DNA of 64,000 bases from Tenodera sinensis (GCA_030765045.1 CM060964.1:147283565-147347564), one strand, 5' to 3'; counted from the first letter of the stretch, positions 10,663-21,293 are shown. The notes: generated from the sequence alone by a model not told the origin. A program made the numbers and translations.

Positions 10663-11481
10663 TCCAGATCACAGAAGAAATGTTGGATTTAGTACCAATG
10701 ACGGGTACTACAACCGGTGCAGATATTTTCCGATGTGTTGAGGAAGCTTTAAATCGACTTCAACTTCCATGGAATAAACTGATATCTATAGCTACAGATG
10801 GAGCTCCTGCTATGATCGGTGGTAGACTTGGTCTAATAGGCCGTGTTAGAGACAAAATAAAGGACCTTGGTACTAATCAAAACATCATATCTGTTCACTG
10901 CATAATTCACCAGGAGAATTTATGTGCAAAACATATTAAACTGAATAATGTGATGCGTGTTGTGAAAACCATTTCATTAGGTCAAAAGGACTGCGTCATC
11001 GCCTGTTTAAAGTGTTTTTCGACGAATGCAATAGTGAATTTGGTGACTTGCCTTATTATTGTGAAGTGAGGTGGTTAAGCCGGGGTGCGTTACTGGAAAG
11101 GTACTATGAGTTGAGGGAAGAAATAGCGTTGTTCTTAGAAGAAAAAGGCATGCCTGTTCCCGAACTTAGTGATTCGAAGTGGATTGTGATTTGGCATTCC
11201 TAGCAGATCTCACAGGACACCTCAATGTTCTTAATCGTTCTCTCCAGGGCAAGGGACAAATTATTACTCAACTGATTGACTCTGTACTGGCCTTCAAATG
11301 CAAACTTGCATTGTGGGAACAACAATTACTCAACAAGAACACATCTCACTTTTCAAAACTTTCATCAGCTTCTCAACATTTGGAATTTGCAGTGCTTGAG
11401 CAATATGCAAGCGTACTAAATGATCTGCACAGAGAATTCAGAGTGCAATTCCAAGAGCTAGAAACTATGGAATCTACATAT

Positions 11482-11677
11482 TGTGACAAATTTAACAACT
11501 CTTTTTATTTTCTCAAGCTTCAAGTACAGCCACACTACTCGTTTCTGTCTCTTAATCTTTCCAAACTCTCACACCATACTAGTTTCTGTCTCTTAATCTT
11601 CAACAACTCAAAACTGTCTCTATGGCAACCTCTTTGAAAATCAAAGAGTCTTAATGACATGGAGAAGCCATGTCACA
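11482..11677 (-). repeat. 3' LTR of the collagen-bearing element
   Basis: 196 bp with terminal inverted repeats TGTGACA/TGTCACA. It matches the right LTR base for base as far as I can compare. The ORF stop codon uses its first bases. Internally it has a repeated phrase, TTTCTGTCTCTTAATC, at two places. Confidence 0.9.
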
Positions 11678-13805
11678 CTGCTCCCTCCTCAGAGCTGGTC
11701 GTCCCGACCAGCACTATCACTGCGGCATCTCCCTTGCGCCCCGGTGGATTAACCCATCGAACCTCTTCTCCTGGTGGTCCACGAGGGCCTGGTGGTCCTG
11801 GTATACCTTGAGGTCCTGGGTTTCCATCTCTTCCAGGCATACCTTTAGTTCCAGGTTCACCATCTTTTCCCGACAATCCTGGAGGTCCAGTCATGCCTTT
11901 GTCTCCTGGAGGTCCCTGAGGTCCAGGTAACCCTTGTAGACCAATGAGACCACGGTGTCCTTTTGCACCCTTTGGACCTTCTTCTCCTCTATCACCCTTA
12001 CCTCCCTCTGGCCCTGGAGGTCCTGGCTTTCCTCTAGCTCCCTGTGGCCCTTCTACACCCTGTGGTCCAGTTTCTCCTCGAAGACCCCGTTCTCCTGCTG
12101 GTCCTGGAGGTCCATTTGGACCAGGTGGCCCTGGAAGACCTGGTGCCCCTGGAGTTCCCGGAGGTCCTGAAGGTCCTACAGGTCCCTTATCTCCCGGTCT
12201 TCCTGCAATACCAGGTGTTCCTGCTTTACCTGGTGCTCCCTCTGGTCCCTGTTCTCCAATTGGTCCCGGTGGTCCTAGAGGTCCTGCAATACCTTGTGGT
12301 CCTGGAGGTCCTTCACTGCCTGGCTTCCCTGGTGGACCTGTCTCACCTTGTGCACCTCTCTGACCTCTGAGGCCAGCAGGTCCTGTTGGGCCGGGTAATC
12401 CTGGAAGTCCTCTGTCTCCTGGAGGGCCCTGTGGACCAGGTTGTCCTGGAGCTCCATGTTGTCCTTGAGAGCCTGAGTCACCCTTAGGTCCTTCAGGTCC
12501 TGGTGCACCAGCTTGTCCTGGAGGTCCTGGATTGCCCTGTTCACCTTTCATTCCTGGGAATCCACGTTCACCCTTCATTCCAGGCAAGCCTACCAGACCC
12601 TGAGGGCCAGGGAATCCTTGTAAACCTTGAGGGCCAGTAGGACCTCGCTCTCCAGGGGGCACGATCCTAGGTATCGCTGTTGGATAGTGTCCCTTGGTCC
12701 AGGTAGGACGATGTATGCCATCCTGCTTCGAAATTCTGCAACAGTACCGCCGGTCTTGACGGTCCCTCGTCCAGTTGCCCTTCTTCCTGGTGTGTTGACG
12801 GGTCATCCTGCGCACTTTGAAACGGCTCACTGGGTACCATGTCCGCCGACCTCTCTGGCGCACCTTCGCAGCCACCTTGCTTCCGATGGGTCCGGCAACA
12901 AACCCCACCACATCCGCGCGAGTCGCGTCCACCGCTGCACTCGTGTTCACTCGTGCTCGGCACGGCCTCTCCTGTATCCTGCCGTCCACGATGATGTCCA
13001 CCATTCTTCCGTTCACGGCACTATGCGTCAGGTGATTGGATGGCCCCGACGGTCCCCCCATGTCACACGCCAAGTCGGTTCTCGCGTGTTGCTCGTTTGC
13101 TTGTGCGCTTCCCTGCTGATCGTCCGAAACGGGCGCAACTGTCGCCTCGGCCACTAGGTGCTCCCTCCCCGGCTCCGCGCTATTCCGTCTGCCCCTGGCA
13201 TCCAGTACTTTGACGCTCTCGTCAACTCTTACTACCAGGGCGCCAAGACGTTCCCCGTCGTCCTCCACGACGTCCACGTGCTGGCAGAGGTCTTCCACCT
13301 TTTCGCCGAGTTGTTCCACGTCTTCCGTCACGCCAATCCGTTCGCCGAGTTGTTCTACGTCTTCCGTCACGCCAATCCGTTCGCCGAGTTGTTCCACGTC
13401 TTCCGTCACGCCAATCCGTTCGCCGAGTTGTTCCACGTTTTCCCTCATATCATCCGAAACGGGCGCAACTGTCGCCTCGGCCACTAGGTGCTCCCTCCCC
13501 GGCTCCGCGCTATTCCGTCTGCCCCTGGCATCCAGTACTTTGACGCTCTCGTCAACTCTTACTACCAGGGCGCCAAGACGTTCCCCGTCGTCCTCCACGA
13601 CGTCCACGTGCTGGCAGAGGTCTTCCACCTTTTCGCCGAGTTCTTCCACGCCTTCCGTCACGCCAGCCAGTTGCCCGTCAATTTTCGCCGATAGCTCCGT
13701 CTTCATCTCTTTCAGCTCGGCAGCGAGGTTGTCGTTTCTCGTTTCCATTTTGGCAAATAATTCTTTCATCATTGCCATCATCCTGGTTTCCGAATCTCCC
13801 TCCAT
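11673..13805 (-). CDS. Chimeric gag / retropepsin / collagen protein
   Basis: The 710-residue ORF starts 56 bp inside the primer-binding site and stops in the 3' LTR. Residues 1-120 are a charged coiled coil typical of the gag N-terminus of arthropod Ty3/Gypsy elements (MKELFAKMETRNDNLAAELK). A 217-bp block is duplicated (13123-13339, 13453-13669), and between the copies a 39-bp unit (EDVEQLGERIGVT) occurs three times. Next comes a protease-like stretch, VDGRIQERPCRARVNTSAAV, where the catalytic Asp-Thr-Gly has become Asn-Thr-Ser, so it should be inactive. A basic linker leads to about 98 uninterrupted Gly-X-Y triplets (about 12658 to 11769) of fibrillar-collagen type. The end (SSEEGAV) is coded by the purine tract. 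No signal peptide is seen, so export as collagen is unlikely. A captured, intronless host collagen cDNA is the simplest reading. Confidence 0.85.
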   Translation of the reverse strand: MEGDSETRMMAMMKELFAKMETRNDNLAAELKEMKTELSAKIDGQLAGVTEGVEELGEKVEDLCQHVDVVEDDGERLGALVVRVDESVKVLDARGRRNSAEPGREHLVAEATVAPVSDDMRENVEQLGERIGVTEDVEQLGERIGVTEDVEQLGERIGVTEDVEQLGEKVEDLCQHVDVVEDDGERLGALVVRVDESVKVLDARGRRNSAEPGREHLVAEATVAPVSDDQQGSAQANEQHARTDLACDMGGPSGPSNHLTHSAVNGRMVDIIVDGRIQERPCRARVNTSAAVDATRADVVGFVAGPIGSKVAAKVRQRGRRTWYPVSRFKVRRMTRQHTRKKGNWTRDRQDRRYCCRISKQDGIHRPTWTKGHYPTAIPRIVPPGERGPTGPQGLQGFPGPQGLVGLPGMKGERGFPGMKGEQGNPGPPGQAGAPGPEGPKGDSGSQGQHGAPGQPGPQGPPGDRGLPGLPGPTGPAGLRGQRGAQGETGPPGKPGSEGPPGPQGIAGPLGPPGPIGEQGPEGAPGKAGTPGIAGRPGDKGPVGPSGPPGTPGAPGLPGPPGPNGPPGPAGERGLRGETGPQGVEGPQGARGKPGPPGPEGGKGDRGEEGPKGAKGHRGLIGLQGLPGPQGPPGDKGMTGPPGLSGKDGEPGTKGMPGRDGNPGPQGIPGPPGPRGPPGEEVRWVNPPGRKGDAAVIVLVGTTSSEEGAV
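11678..11691 (-). promoter_or_regulatory. Polypurine tract
   Basis: On the minus strand GAGGAGGGAGCAG lies directly before the 3' LTR, the expected position of the plus-strand primer of reverse transcription. It is also coding (Glu-Glu-Gly-Ala). Confidence 0.8.
13123..13669 (-). repeat. Duplicated gag segment with 39-bp triplet repeat inside
   Basis: Blocks 13123-13339 and 13453-13669 are near-identical with offset 330. Between them, 13322-13438 holds three tandem 39-bp units. All units keep frame, so the repeats extend the coiled coil instead of breaking it. Confidence 0.85.
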
Positions 13806-13862
13806 CTTGGTTCTAACGTTGCAACTTCTAACGACGATGTAATGAAACTAGAAGCAACTCGA

Positions 13863-13883
13863 CGAATCCCACTTCTGACACCA
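13863..13883 (-). promoter_or_regulatory. Primer-binding site, tRNA-Leu type
   Basis: On the plus strand these 21 bases end AATCCCACTTCTGACACCA, which matches my recollection of the 3' end of tRNA-Leu(CAA) including CCA. It sits two bases inside the 5' LTR of the minus-strand element, the right place for minus-strand priming. It is a primer site, not a tRNA gene. Confidence 0.8.
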
Positions 13884-13885
13884 AA

Positions 13886-14081
13886 TGTGACAAATTTAAC
13901 AACTCTTTTTATTTTCTCAAGCTTCAAGTACAGCCACACTACTCGTTTCTGTCTCTTAATCTTTCCAAACTCTCACACCATACTAGTTTCTGTCTCTTAA
14001 TCTTCAACAACTCAAAACTGTCTCTATGGCAACCTCTTTGAAAATCAAAGAGTCTTAATGACATGGAGAAGCCATGTCACA
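13886..14081 (-). repeat. 5' LTR of the collagen-bearing element
   Basis: 196 bp, matching 11482-11677 as far as can be judged by eye. It should contain the element promoter. I cannot single out a TATA box with confidence. Confidence 0.9.
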
Positions 14082-14511
14082 ATATTTTCCATTATTTGTC
14101 ACTCCTTTCACCGTAGACGTTGAGAACGTTCCTACAGAGTTTCAATTAGAACTTATTGACCTGCAATATGATCAGGAAATGAAGGATTCCTTTGTTCATA
14201 AAAGAAACTTGATCGATTTTTATATAAACTTTCCTCAGTCCAGATTTCCACGACTACACAGACAAGCAGCTCACATGTTAAGCATGTTTGGCTCTACTTA
14301 CCTCTGTGAACAATTCTTTTCGCTAATGAAACACTGTAAACCGGGTCACAGAAGCCAATTATCTGACAGCAACTTGAAATGCAGTCTTCGTCTTTGTACT
14401 ACAAAGACAATTACACCAAATATTGAAAAGATAATTACGGGGAAAAGGATACAAAAAGCTCGACGTCTGAATCAAAATTTAACTCAGTTGGAAGTATTAA
14501 ATATAATATAA

Positions 14512-15332
14512 GTGACAGATAAGCTATGAAATGGTATGTTAAATTTGCTCTATTAAGCATCTAAGTAAATGTATGTTTATTTCTCTTTGTATACTCAGTC
14601 AACACTCAATAAACGTTCAAAGCTTCCGATGTTGCAAATCTTAGTTATTCTGCCATTGACTGTTTTTCTATCTCCGTTGACCTTCATTTTGCCCGCTTCC
14701 ACACGCTCGGGCATCGCGCTAAAAGATATGACGTCACAGTGCATCGAGTTGAGGGTGCCTGGTCTACAAGGATGAGGGGTGTAATGTGTTTGTAAGTCGA
14801 AAGAGAATATCATTCCAATACTTCTCTTACACTTGGTCATAAGGAAGTAATTTCAATGTAAAGAAAACAACATTAACGTTATAAATCCAGAACGGACTCG
14901 CAGCGAGGATGGAAACTAAATATTTGGCATAACAGGTGTCATATCATCTATAATGAAATTAGATTTAAAACGTTCACATAATTTTAATATGTATACCACT
15001 TTTTTTATGTTAAATTCCTGAAGACACACACATGCATGGTGTAAAATTTGCAAATTATTTTTAATCAGCAAACATAAAATCATGTATATGACCTGAAATT
15101 TAACAATGAAGTTTAAAACACTGAATGGCTGTTTGTCGGAAATAGCGGGAAAACAGAACTTCAAAGGAAAATGAAAGTTTAGCGTAACAAAGTAATAGAA
15201 TTACTGAAAATCACAACAGAGCATGTTTAAAAAAATTATGAGGCATCAACCTCTACAGGTTAAGATGTAGCTTCTCTGCCTCGGCTTTCCTGCCTATCAC
15301 CCTTTAAATCTGAACCGGTTTATTATTACCAT
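14512..15332. other. Unassigned AT-rich DNA
   Basis: This follows the hAT stop codon and probably includes its 3' end. I could not define TIRs. No gene is supported. Confidence 0.4.
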
Positions 15333-15350
15333 CACCATCATTACTACTAC

Positions 15351-15420
<70 letters not shown>
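15333..15420. repeat. (ATT)n microsatellite
   Basis: An uninterrupted run of ATT units follows imperfect ACT/ATT/ATC units. It makes a meaningless poly-Asn frame on the minus strand. Confidence 0.95.
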
Positions 15421-15422
15421 AT

Positions 15423-15630
15423 CTTCGCAAAAGTTAAAGGCATATTGGAAGTGGGCCGTACTGCAGACTCCAGCGAATCCTACACTTGCCCTCCTACCAG
15501 CGCTGCCGAATGTGGTACTCAATCTCACGCGCTCTTATGTACAGAACATCTGCTGGTACATGCACTACGCTTGGCAACAGCGCTTCGCTTGAGCATTGGC
15601 CAGCGTTCACATGCCTTTAACTTTTGCAAG
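15423..15630. mobile_element. 208-bp MITE-like inverted-repeat element in the ATT tract
   Basis: Termini CTTCGCAAAAGTTAAAGGCA (left) and ATGCCTTTAACTTTTGCAAG (right) are inverted copies with one base extra on the left. ATT-type repeats occur on both sides, so it likely inserted into the microsatellite. The interior is GC-richer and noncoding. Confidence 0.65.
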
Positions 15631-15799
15631 CGGTATATTATTACTATTATTATTGGGGATCAAAGAGGCAGTAGATGGTCTCATAGGTTATGTCCCTGCT
15701 AGTGAGATGACCACTTAGAAGCATGAGAAATGCCATTTATTCCTGTCAAGTCCAATCCATACATGTCTTCGTTGTGGTCTCTGGGCAACACTTAATGCG

Positions 15800-18700
15800 G
15801 CTAGGTTATGGATGGGCGAACAAGTGAATCCTGGTGCTATAATGGGGACACACTAGCTAAGGGAGTAAACCCTGACAGAAAATCCCAAGTCCTCGAAGGT
15901 AACGAGGGTTGGTTGTTAGGCCAGCACTCTAACACCGTAAAAATGTTGTTGTTCAGAAATCTCAACAATTTAAAGGCGGGTGGAAAAACAAATGTTGACC
16001 TAAGCAAGTCAAACAGAATTTGAAAAAACTTTTTCATTGGTACTCGGAATGTTAATACCATATTAAAAACTGGTAAACTTCAAGAATTAGCTGAAGAGAT
16101 TGAGAAGACTAACATTAAAATTCTTGCAATTCAAGAAATTTCATGGAGTGAGAACAGTGTGATTCAAAAAAAGAGTACACTTTGTATTATAATGGACCCA
16201 AAACACAATTAGGCCAAGCAGGAACTGCCTTTCTATGTAAAATGGATGTCCAAAAGAATATAATAAATTTCATACCGCATAATGAAAGAATCTGTGAATT
16301 AAGACTTACAGGATGACATAATAATATAACCTTAATAAATGTAGATGTGCCAACTGAGGAAAAGGATATTTCTATAAAAGAACAATTTTATGATAATCTA
16401 CAGAACGTGGTAGAAAAAGCACTAAGGAGTGCTACAATAATAATATTGAGGGATTTTAATGTGCAAGTTGAACAGGAATCCGCATATAAAGATGTAACAG
16501 GCTGCATAACAAAACAGATATTAATAGACATCTATAATGCGAATTCTGTTATGTAAATAATTATGTAATTATGAGTACACAATATCAACATAAGCAAATT
16601 CACAAAGGTACCTGGAGGTCACCAGACCAGAACACTTTAAATCAAATTGACCATATCCCAATAAATAAAAAGAATACCGTCCGATATGACATTACGTTGG
16701 AGAACGTTAATTTAAAAAAAAATAATAAAAAAATAAAAAGAAGTGACATCTAATAGAAGATATAAGGTCAATGAGAGGCCCGAACATTGATTCAAGCCAT
16801 TTTTTAGTGTTATATTGCATCAAAAACTCCCAAGGATATATATAAAGAAAGATAACCAGACAAACAAACCAGTTAAATGGAATGTCAGTATTAAGCAACA
16901 CAAAAAGAGTATGCATGGTAAATTAATAGATAAACCTGAGAGTAATTCAGCAAGTGAAAAATGGGAAAATATTAAAAGAATAATTTTAAATTCAGCTACT
17001 GAAATAATCCAGATACAAGAGAGAACCACAAGAAATGAATGGTGGGAAGAAGATTGCAAACAGGCCATACAAGAAAAAAATAAGGCACACAGTAAAATGT
17101 TACAAGCTAACACAAGAGCTAACCAGGAAGCATATAAAGAAAAATATAAGATAGCAAATCGGAAATGTAATTACAAAACGAAAAAATGATTGAATGACAA
17201 AATAATCAATATAGAAAATAATTACAAGAAAAATGAAACAAGAAAATTTTTCAACAAAGTTAAAAGATTTAACAAGTTTCAATCTTCTATCTCTTCTCTG
17301 TGTAGAGATGCAGATGGAAACCTAATCACTCAAAGTGATCAAGTTTTAGCCAGATGGAAAGAATTTTTTTACAGAATTATTAAACCAACCACTGTTAGAA
17401 AATGTTAATATAGCTAATATTGAAGAAGTAAATGATATTAATGGCCAAGAAGTGCTCATGCCTAAGTTCAATGAAGTCAATTATATAATAAACAAACTAA
17501 AGTCTAATAAAGTGGCAGGTCCAGATAATGTAACATCTGAATTAAGTTCAGTGGAAGAACATTAAAAGATAAAATATATGAACTTATATTGAAAATATGG
17601 AATAATGAACAGCTTTCCCATCACTGGAATGAAGAGACAATAATCCATATTTATAAAAAGGATGATAAGATAAACTGTGCCAATTATAGACCAATAACAT
17701 TACTGAATGCTTCTTATAAAATCTTTGCTTGTCTCTTGAATAATAGACTTTCCGAAATTATTGAAAACACTCTTGGAGACTTTCAAATGGGTTTTCACCT
17801 GAATAGATCAACTGACTATTTATAATAAGACAGTTAATAGAGAAATGTCACAAACATAATATTGACCTCTTTAATCTGTTTATAGATTAAACACATGCTT
17901 TTGATACACTACACAGAAATAAAATTACTGATGTCTTCTCCAATATAAAGTTCCCAGAAAACTAATTTGACTAATAAAACTGACCTTGACAAATACAACT
18001 GCAAAAGTTAAAATTGGTAACAAACTAAGTGATAGTTTTAAAGTTAAAATAGGAGTTAAACAAGAGGATCCTCTTTCTGCCACCTTGTTTAGCATAATAA
18101 TCGACTCTCAATAATCTCACAATTGGATGTCAGAGGAAATATAAGCACAAGATCCAAACAATGTTTGGCCTATGCCGACGTTTTATTAACGAGTAGTAAA
18201 GCTATCCTGATTGAAATATTAAAAAAACTGGTAGTACTATCTAAGCAATATGGCCTGATGATAAATATAGATAAAAATAAACATATAAAGTGCACTGCAA
18301 AGATAGAAAAGACTCAAGATATAATAATAGAAAATACAAAATTAGAAGAAGTGGATTCTTTTAAATACCTTGGGTCTATAATCAATTACAACAATGATAC
18401 AAACAATGAAATAAAAGAAAGAATTGCCCTAGGTAATAGAGCATTCTATGCTAAAAAATTTCTATTTAGGAGTAAGTATCTAAGTCAGCAAAAATAAGAT
18501 TATGCAAATCCATCATCAGACCGATTGTAACATATGCGTGTGAAACCTGGGTCCTTAATGAAACAAATAAACAAAAGCTAATGGTATTTGAAAGAAGGAT
18601 ATTACATACTATATTTGAAGCAGCGAAACAAAATGATAATATATGAAGACTATGTTATGATAACAAATTAATCAAAATGGAAAATATCATTAACCACATA

Positions 18701-19010
18701 AAAGCTTTACGATTAGGATGGTTTGGACACATAAATCGGACCCTGGATAATAGAATGGTTAAAAGAATATATAAATGAGCCCCAATGAAACCAAGATTAA
18801 GGGGCTGTCCCAAAATTAGATGGTTAGATGAGTACTTGATGACATTAAGCATATGAAGATAAAAAATTGGCCTGTTTGTGTACAAAATAGAGAAGTCTGG
18901 AAACAAACTGTTGAGAAGGGTGTTAAACATCGTTATTGCTACATTAATGCTACCACAAAAAAGCAATATTACTTGTTTAAATACGTTCAGAAAAGAATGT
19001 GATCTTTTTT
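15800..19010 (+). pseudogene. RTE-type non-LTR retrotransposon, decayed
   Basis: Pieces of one ORF appear in order. The endonuclease start GTRNVNTILKTGKLQELAEE and ILAIQEISWS is near 16035-16150. IIILRDFNVQVE (GDFN box with Gly changed to Arg) is near 16440. The reverse transcriptase has NKVAGPDNVTSEL near 17508, NYRPITLLNASYKIFACLLN near 17680, DPLSATLFSIII near 18065, and LAYADVLL near 18165, where the second catalytic Asp of YADD is Val. The thumb (SFKYLGSIINYNNDTNNEIK, LGWFGHI) follows, and a C-terminal stretch runs to about 18950. The layout matches RTE-clade proteins often annotated as craniofacial development protein 2-like. Many stops and frameshifts make it a pseudogene. Confidence 0.75.
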
Positions 19011-19299
19011 TTTTAATAGAATAAAATTGATTATTGAGCTGCTTGTTTGCTCCCCGCTGGCCATACATCAGAGGAGCACACACAAAAGTAAATAACCCTG
19101 GTGAAGCCTAGACTGGGCCGGGCGGACCAGGTGCAAATAATTCATAAGAAAATGTTCCATCTTTTTCCCCTGCACCCTCTCGTCCATCGGATAACTTTTG
19201 GAGCCAGTCGTACAAGTGGGTAGATGCAGTGGACGTACTTCAATCCAGATAAGGAACATTCTTGTCGTCCCAGCAAGGCCATTACTGATTAGAATGTGG

Positions 19300-19855
19300 G
19301 ACATATTGATGCCATGATTCATGAGAACCAGCATATTTCTGTATAAATTTTAGCCAGGGAACTGAGTATCAGTGTCAGATTTTCTCATAGAAGTTACATT
19401 ATTACAGAAGTTCTCAAACACCTTTTTTGTGCACATGGTAAGATACTCACTAATGAAAACAAGAGGATCTGTTTTCAGACTTTTGGATTGTCTTTGGCAC
19501 GACATAATGCTGAAGGAGATGATTCTGGCATGCATCATCACAGGGGGCATCACTATGAACTAGAAACCAAAAGGCTCTCTTCAGAACAGTGATGTGTTCT
19601 CAAGCCAAGAAGAAATTCAAGTCTCAACCCTCTGCCAAAAGGGTCCTTTTCCCTCTTTGAGATATGAATGGGTCACCTTTGGAGCACTATTGGCAAAATA
19701 GTGAATAGTGCTGGGTGCATTGCCATGTTGAAGAATGAGTTGAAGCCAGTAAAGATGAGCCTCAGAGGACTTCTGCATAGAGATGCTCTTATCCTTCATG
19801 ATAGTGCACGCTCCAACTTAATATTTTATAAAGCAGTCAGTTGTAAAAGTACCAT
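19300..19855 (+). pseudogene. mariner transposase relic
   Basis: Across two frames I can read FSHRSYITITEVLKHLFCAH, KILTNENKRICFQ (compare the mariner WVPKMLTDENKRI region), GHHYELETKRLSSE (the HHYEPETKRQS box after the first Asp, which is lost), KKKFKSQPSAKRV, and MLKNELKPVKMSLRGLLHRD followed by ALILHDSARSN (second Asp box, normally HDNARPH). At least two frameshifts are present. TIRs were not found. Confidence 0.75.
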
Positions 19856-20635
19856 TGTATTGTAGCATTTGTATGATGGCAGGCAAAAATACAATGCTAT
19901 GGGAACTAAAAATAGCCATGTAATTTGCTGCTCTAAAGGAGAAGATTTATCAGAAAGAAGTTCCATTAATTTATATAAGGTTATATTTGCCACAGGTTAT
20001 ATAAATAATACAGTCGCTCCACATCCCAAAAGAATAAAAAACCATGCATTACATGGCTTCAATCTACATTTCGTTACCACCGTTGATCAGCAGAAACATG
20101 CTCTAATGAGTACAGCTATGATAAGTACAGAAACCATGTGTTGCTGATTAAGTCTGCATTTGCAAGCAAAGCACCCAACAATGGAATCGTTACTTCTGGT
20201 CCACTACTTAACAAACACAGTAACAACATGTTTTCTACAGGTGTGCTTAAGTTGACTTTGCAATAATTGCCAATTGGTTTACAATGATTACTGAAATATT
20301 GCTTCTCAAAACTGCAAGGTGAGCCGACAGCTGCCATGCCATCTTCACATCAAGGTAAGTATATGACATTTCACTCTCATGTCATCTATGCAAGAATGTC
20401 AGAGACTTAGGTGACCGCTCACGCTGGTCTAAAGTTGACCATTCATTGCTGTGAGAAATAGTACTTGAGGTTTTATTTCTCACTCACCCAACTTCAGCAG
20501 CTGGAACACTTATCTCTTGCACAATATTATCACTAAGTTCTGTAATGTACAAGAGCTAGAATGATACACTGTTTTTCAAAGAACCCCACAAATAAAAATC
20601 ACAGCTTGAAGGAATAAGAGGGTCACAAATCAACG
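19856..20635. other. Unassigned DNA
   Basis: No supported gene or repeat. It may include the mariner 3' end. Confidence 0.3.
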
Positions 20636-20639
20636 CTTA

Positions 20640-21169
20640 CAATTCTGTTATGAAACACCTCACTAACAAAATTGCGCTGTTGGAGTATCTTGTTGGAACC
20701 AACCATGAGGTATTTCTTCTGTCATGCGATCGAGAAGTGGTTCTAGAATTAGTCTCTGATATCATTCTGCAATAATTGTTTCATGAAAGAAAATGGGTTC
20801 TATTATTTTTCTAGCACTTATTGCACACCATACTTCAATTTTTAGGTCATAGCAAGGCATTTAATGTAATAGAACAGGCTTTTCTGAAGCCAATATTGCC
20901 TGCTGTGAGTGTTCACACCAATTTATTCAGGGATCCGAGGCAATCACTCTAAACTGACACCATTTCACCTAGTTTATTTTCTGTTAAAACTGATCTTCTA
21001 GAATGTTTGTAGGTAGTACAAAGTTTGAAAATCTTTCAACAAACTTACTGTGCACATGGCAAGCAGATTCATGTTTAAAGTAACCTTTCCTAATAAACAC
21101 ACATTCTTCCACACATAAGTGACACACCATGTTCACTGTAGTGACAGAAGCACTTGACTGACTGGACAT
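20640..21169 (-). pseudogene. Tc1/mariner-superfamily transposase relic with N-terminal HTH
   Basis: On the minus strand CVFIRKGYFKHESACHVHSK and FVERFSNFVLPTNI resemble the N-terminal helix-turn-helix of insect mariner-like proteins. Downstream come KIEVWCAISARKIIEPIFFH, ETIIAE, and ILEPLLDRMTEEIPHGWFQQ followed by DTPTAQ, the core before the second catalytic Asp. A stop interrupts it and the C-terminus is absent. The same family occurs at 31640-32600, 39490-40330 and 43208-43690. Confidence 0.65.
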
Positions 21170-21293
21170 GATGCAGCAACAAGAGTGAGATATGGCGCCA
21201 ATGCACCTTCAAGTGGGAATTGATGGTCTAAGTCCTGCTAGATGGCAAAGGAAGAGTGGAGGAGAGATAGGCCATGAGAGGGTTACCATATAA

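Larger units (their letters stand above)
11482..14081 (-). mobile_element. Non-autonomous LTR retrotransposon carrying collagen sequence
   Basis: Two 196-bp LTRs (11482-11677 and 13886-14081), flanked by a 4-bp ATAT duplication (11478-11481, 14082-14085), bound 2.2 kb of internal DNA. The LTRs start TGTGACA and end TGTCACA. The transcript direction is minus, because a tRNA-type primer-binding site follows the right LTR and a purine tract precedes the left LTR in that direction. The single ORF has gag and protease remnants and a long collagen segment; no capsid, reverse transcriptase, RNase H or integrase is present, so proteins must come from a relative. I found no difference between the LTRs by eye, so the insertion is recent. 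Its GC content is well above its surroundings. Confidence 0.9.
10200..14511 (+). pseudogene. hAT-superfamily transposase, broken by two insertions
   Basis: The segments join into one hAT transposase: 10200-10499 (IAKQLRPFKDGKFAKICLRM, then CYSLVLDESQDTCDTAQL with the first catalytic Asp), 10663-11481 (IATDGAPAMIG with the second Asp, SVHCIIHQENLCAKH, EVRWLSRGALLERYYELREE), and 14082-14511 (FPRLHRQAAHMLSMFGSTYLCEQFFS, the dimerisation helix with the Glu region). This resembles GTF2IRD2/ZBED-like hAT proteins. Defects are a 163-bp SINE after codon LQIT, a frameshift near 10970, another near 11180, and a 2.6-kb LTR element at 11482-14081. Across the LTR element the reading frame closes cleanly (MESTYFPLFV), so that insertion is late. 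No zinc-finger BED exon or TIRs were identified. Confidence 0.8.

Noticed and set aside
11944..12370. Plus-strand Pro/Gly-rich and Leu/Val-rich open frames
   Set aside because: They are antisense shadows of the collagen triplets coded on the minus strand.
13322..13438. CRISPR-like spaced repeats
   Set aside because: The 39-bp units are contiguous, without spacers, and in frame in a gag coiled coil.
13863..13883. tRNA-Leu 3' end as a tRNA gene
   Set aside because: Only the last 21 bases including CCA are present and they sit two bases from an LTR, so this is a primer-binding site.
15304..15528. Minus-strand poly-Asn frame
   Set aside because: It is a translation of the ATT microsatellite.
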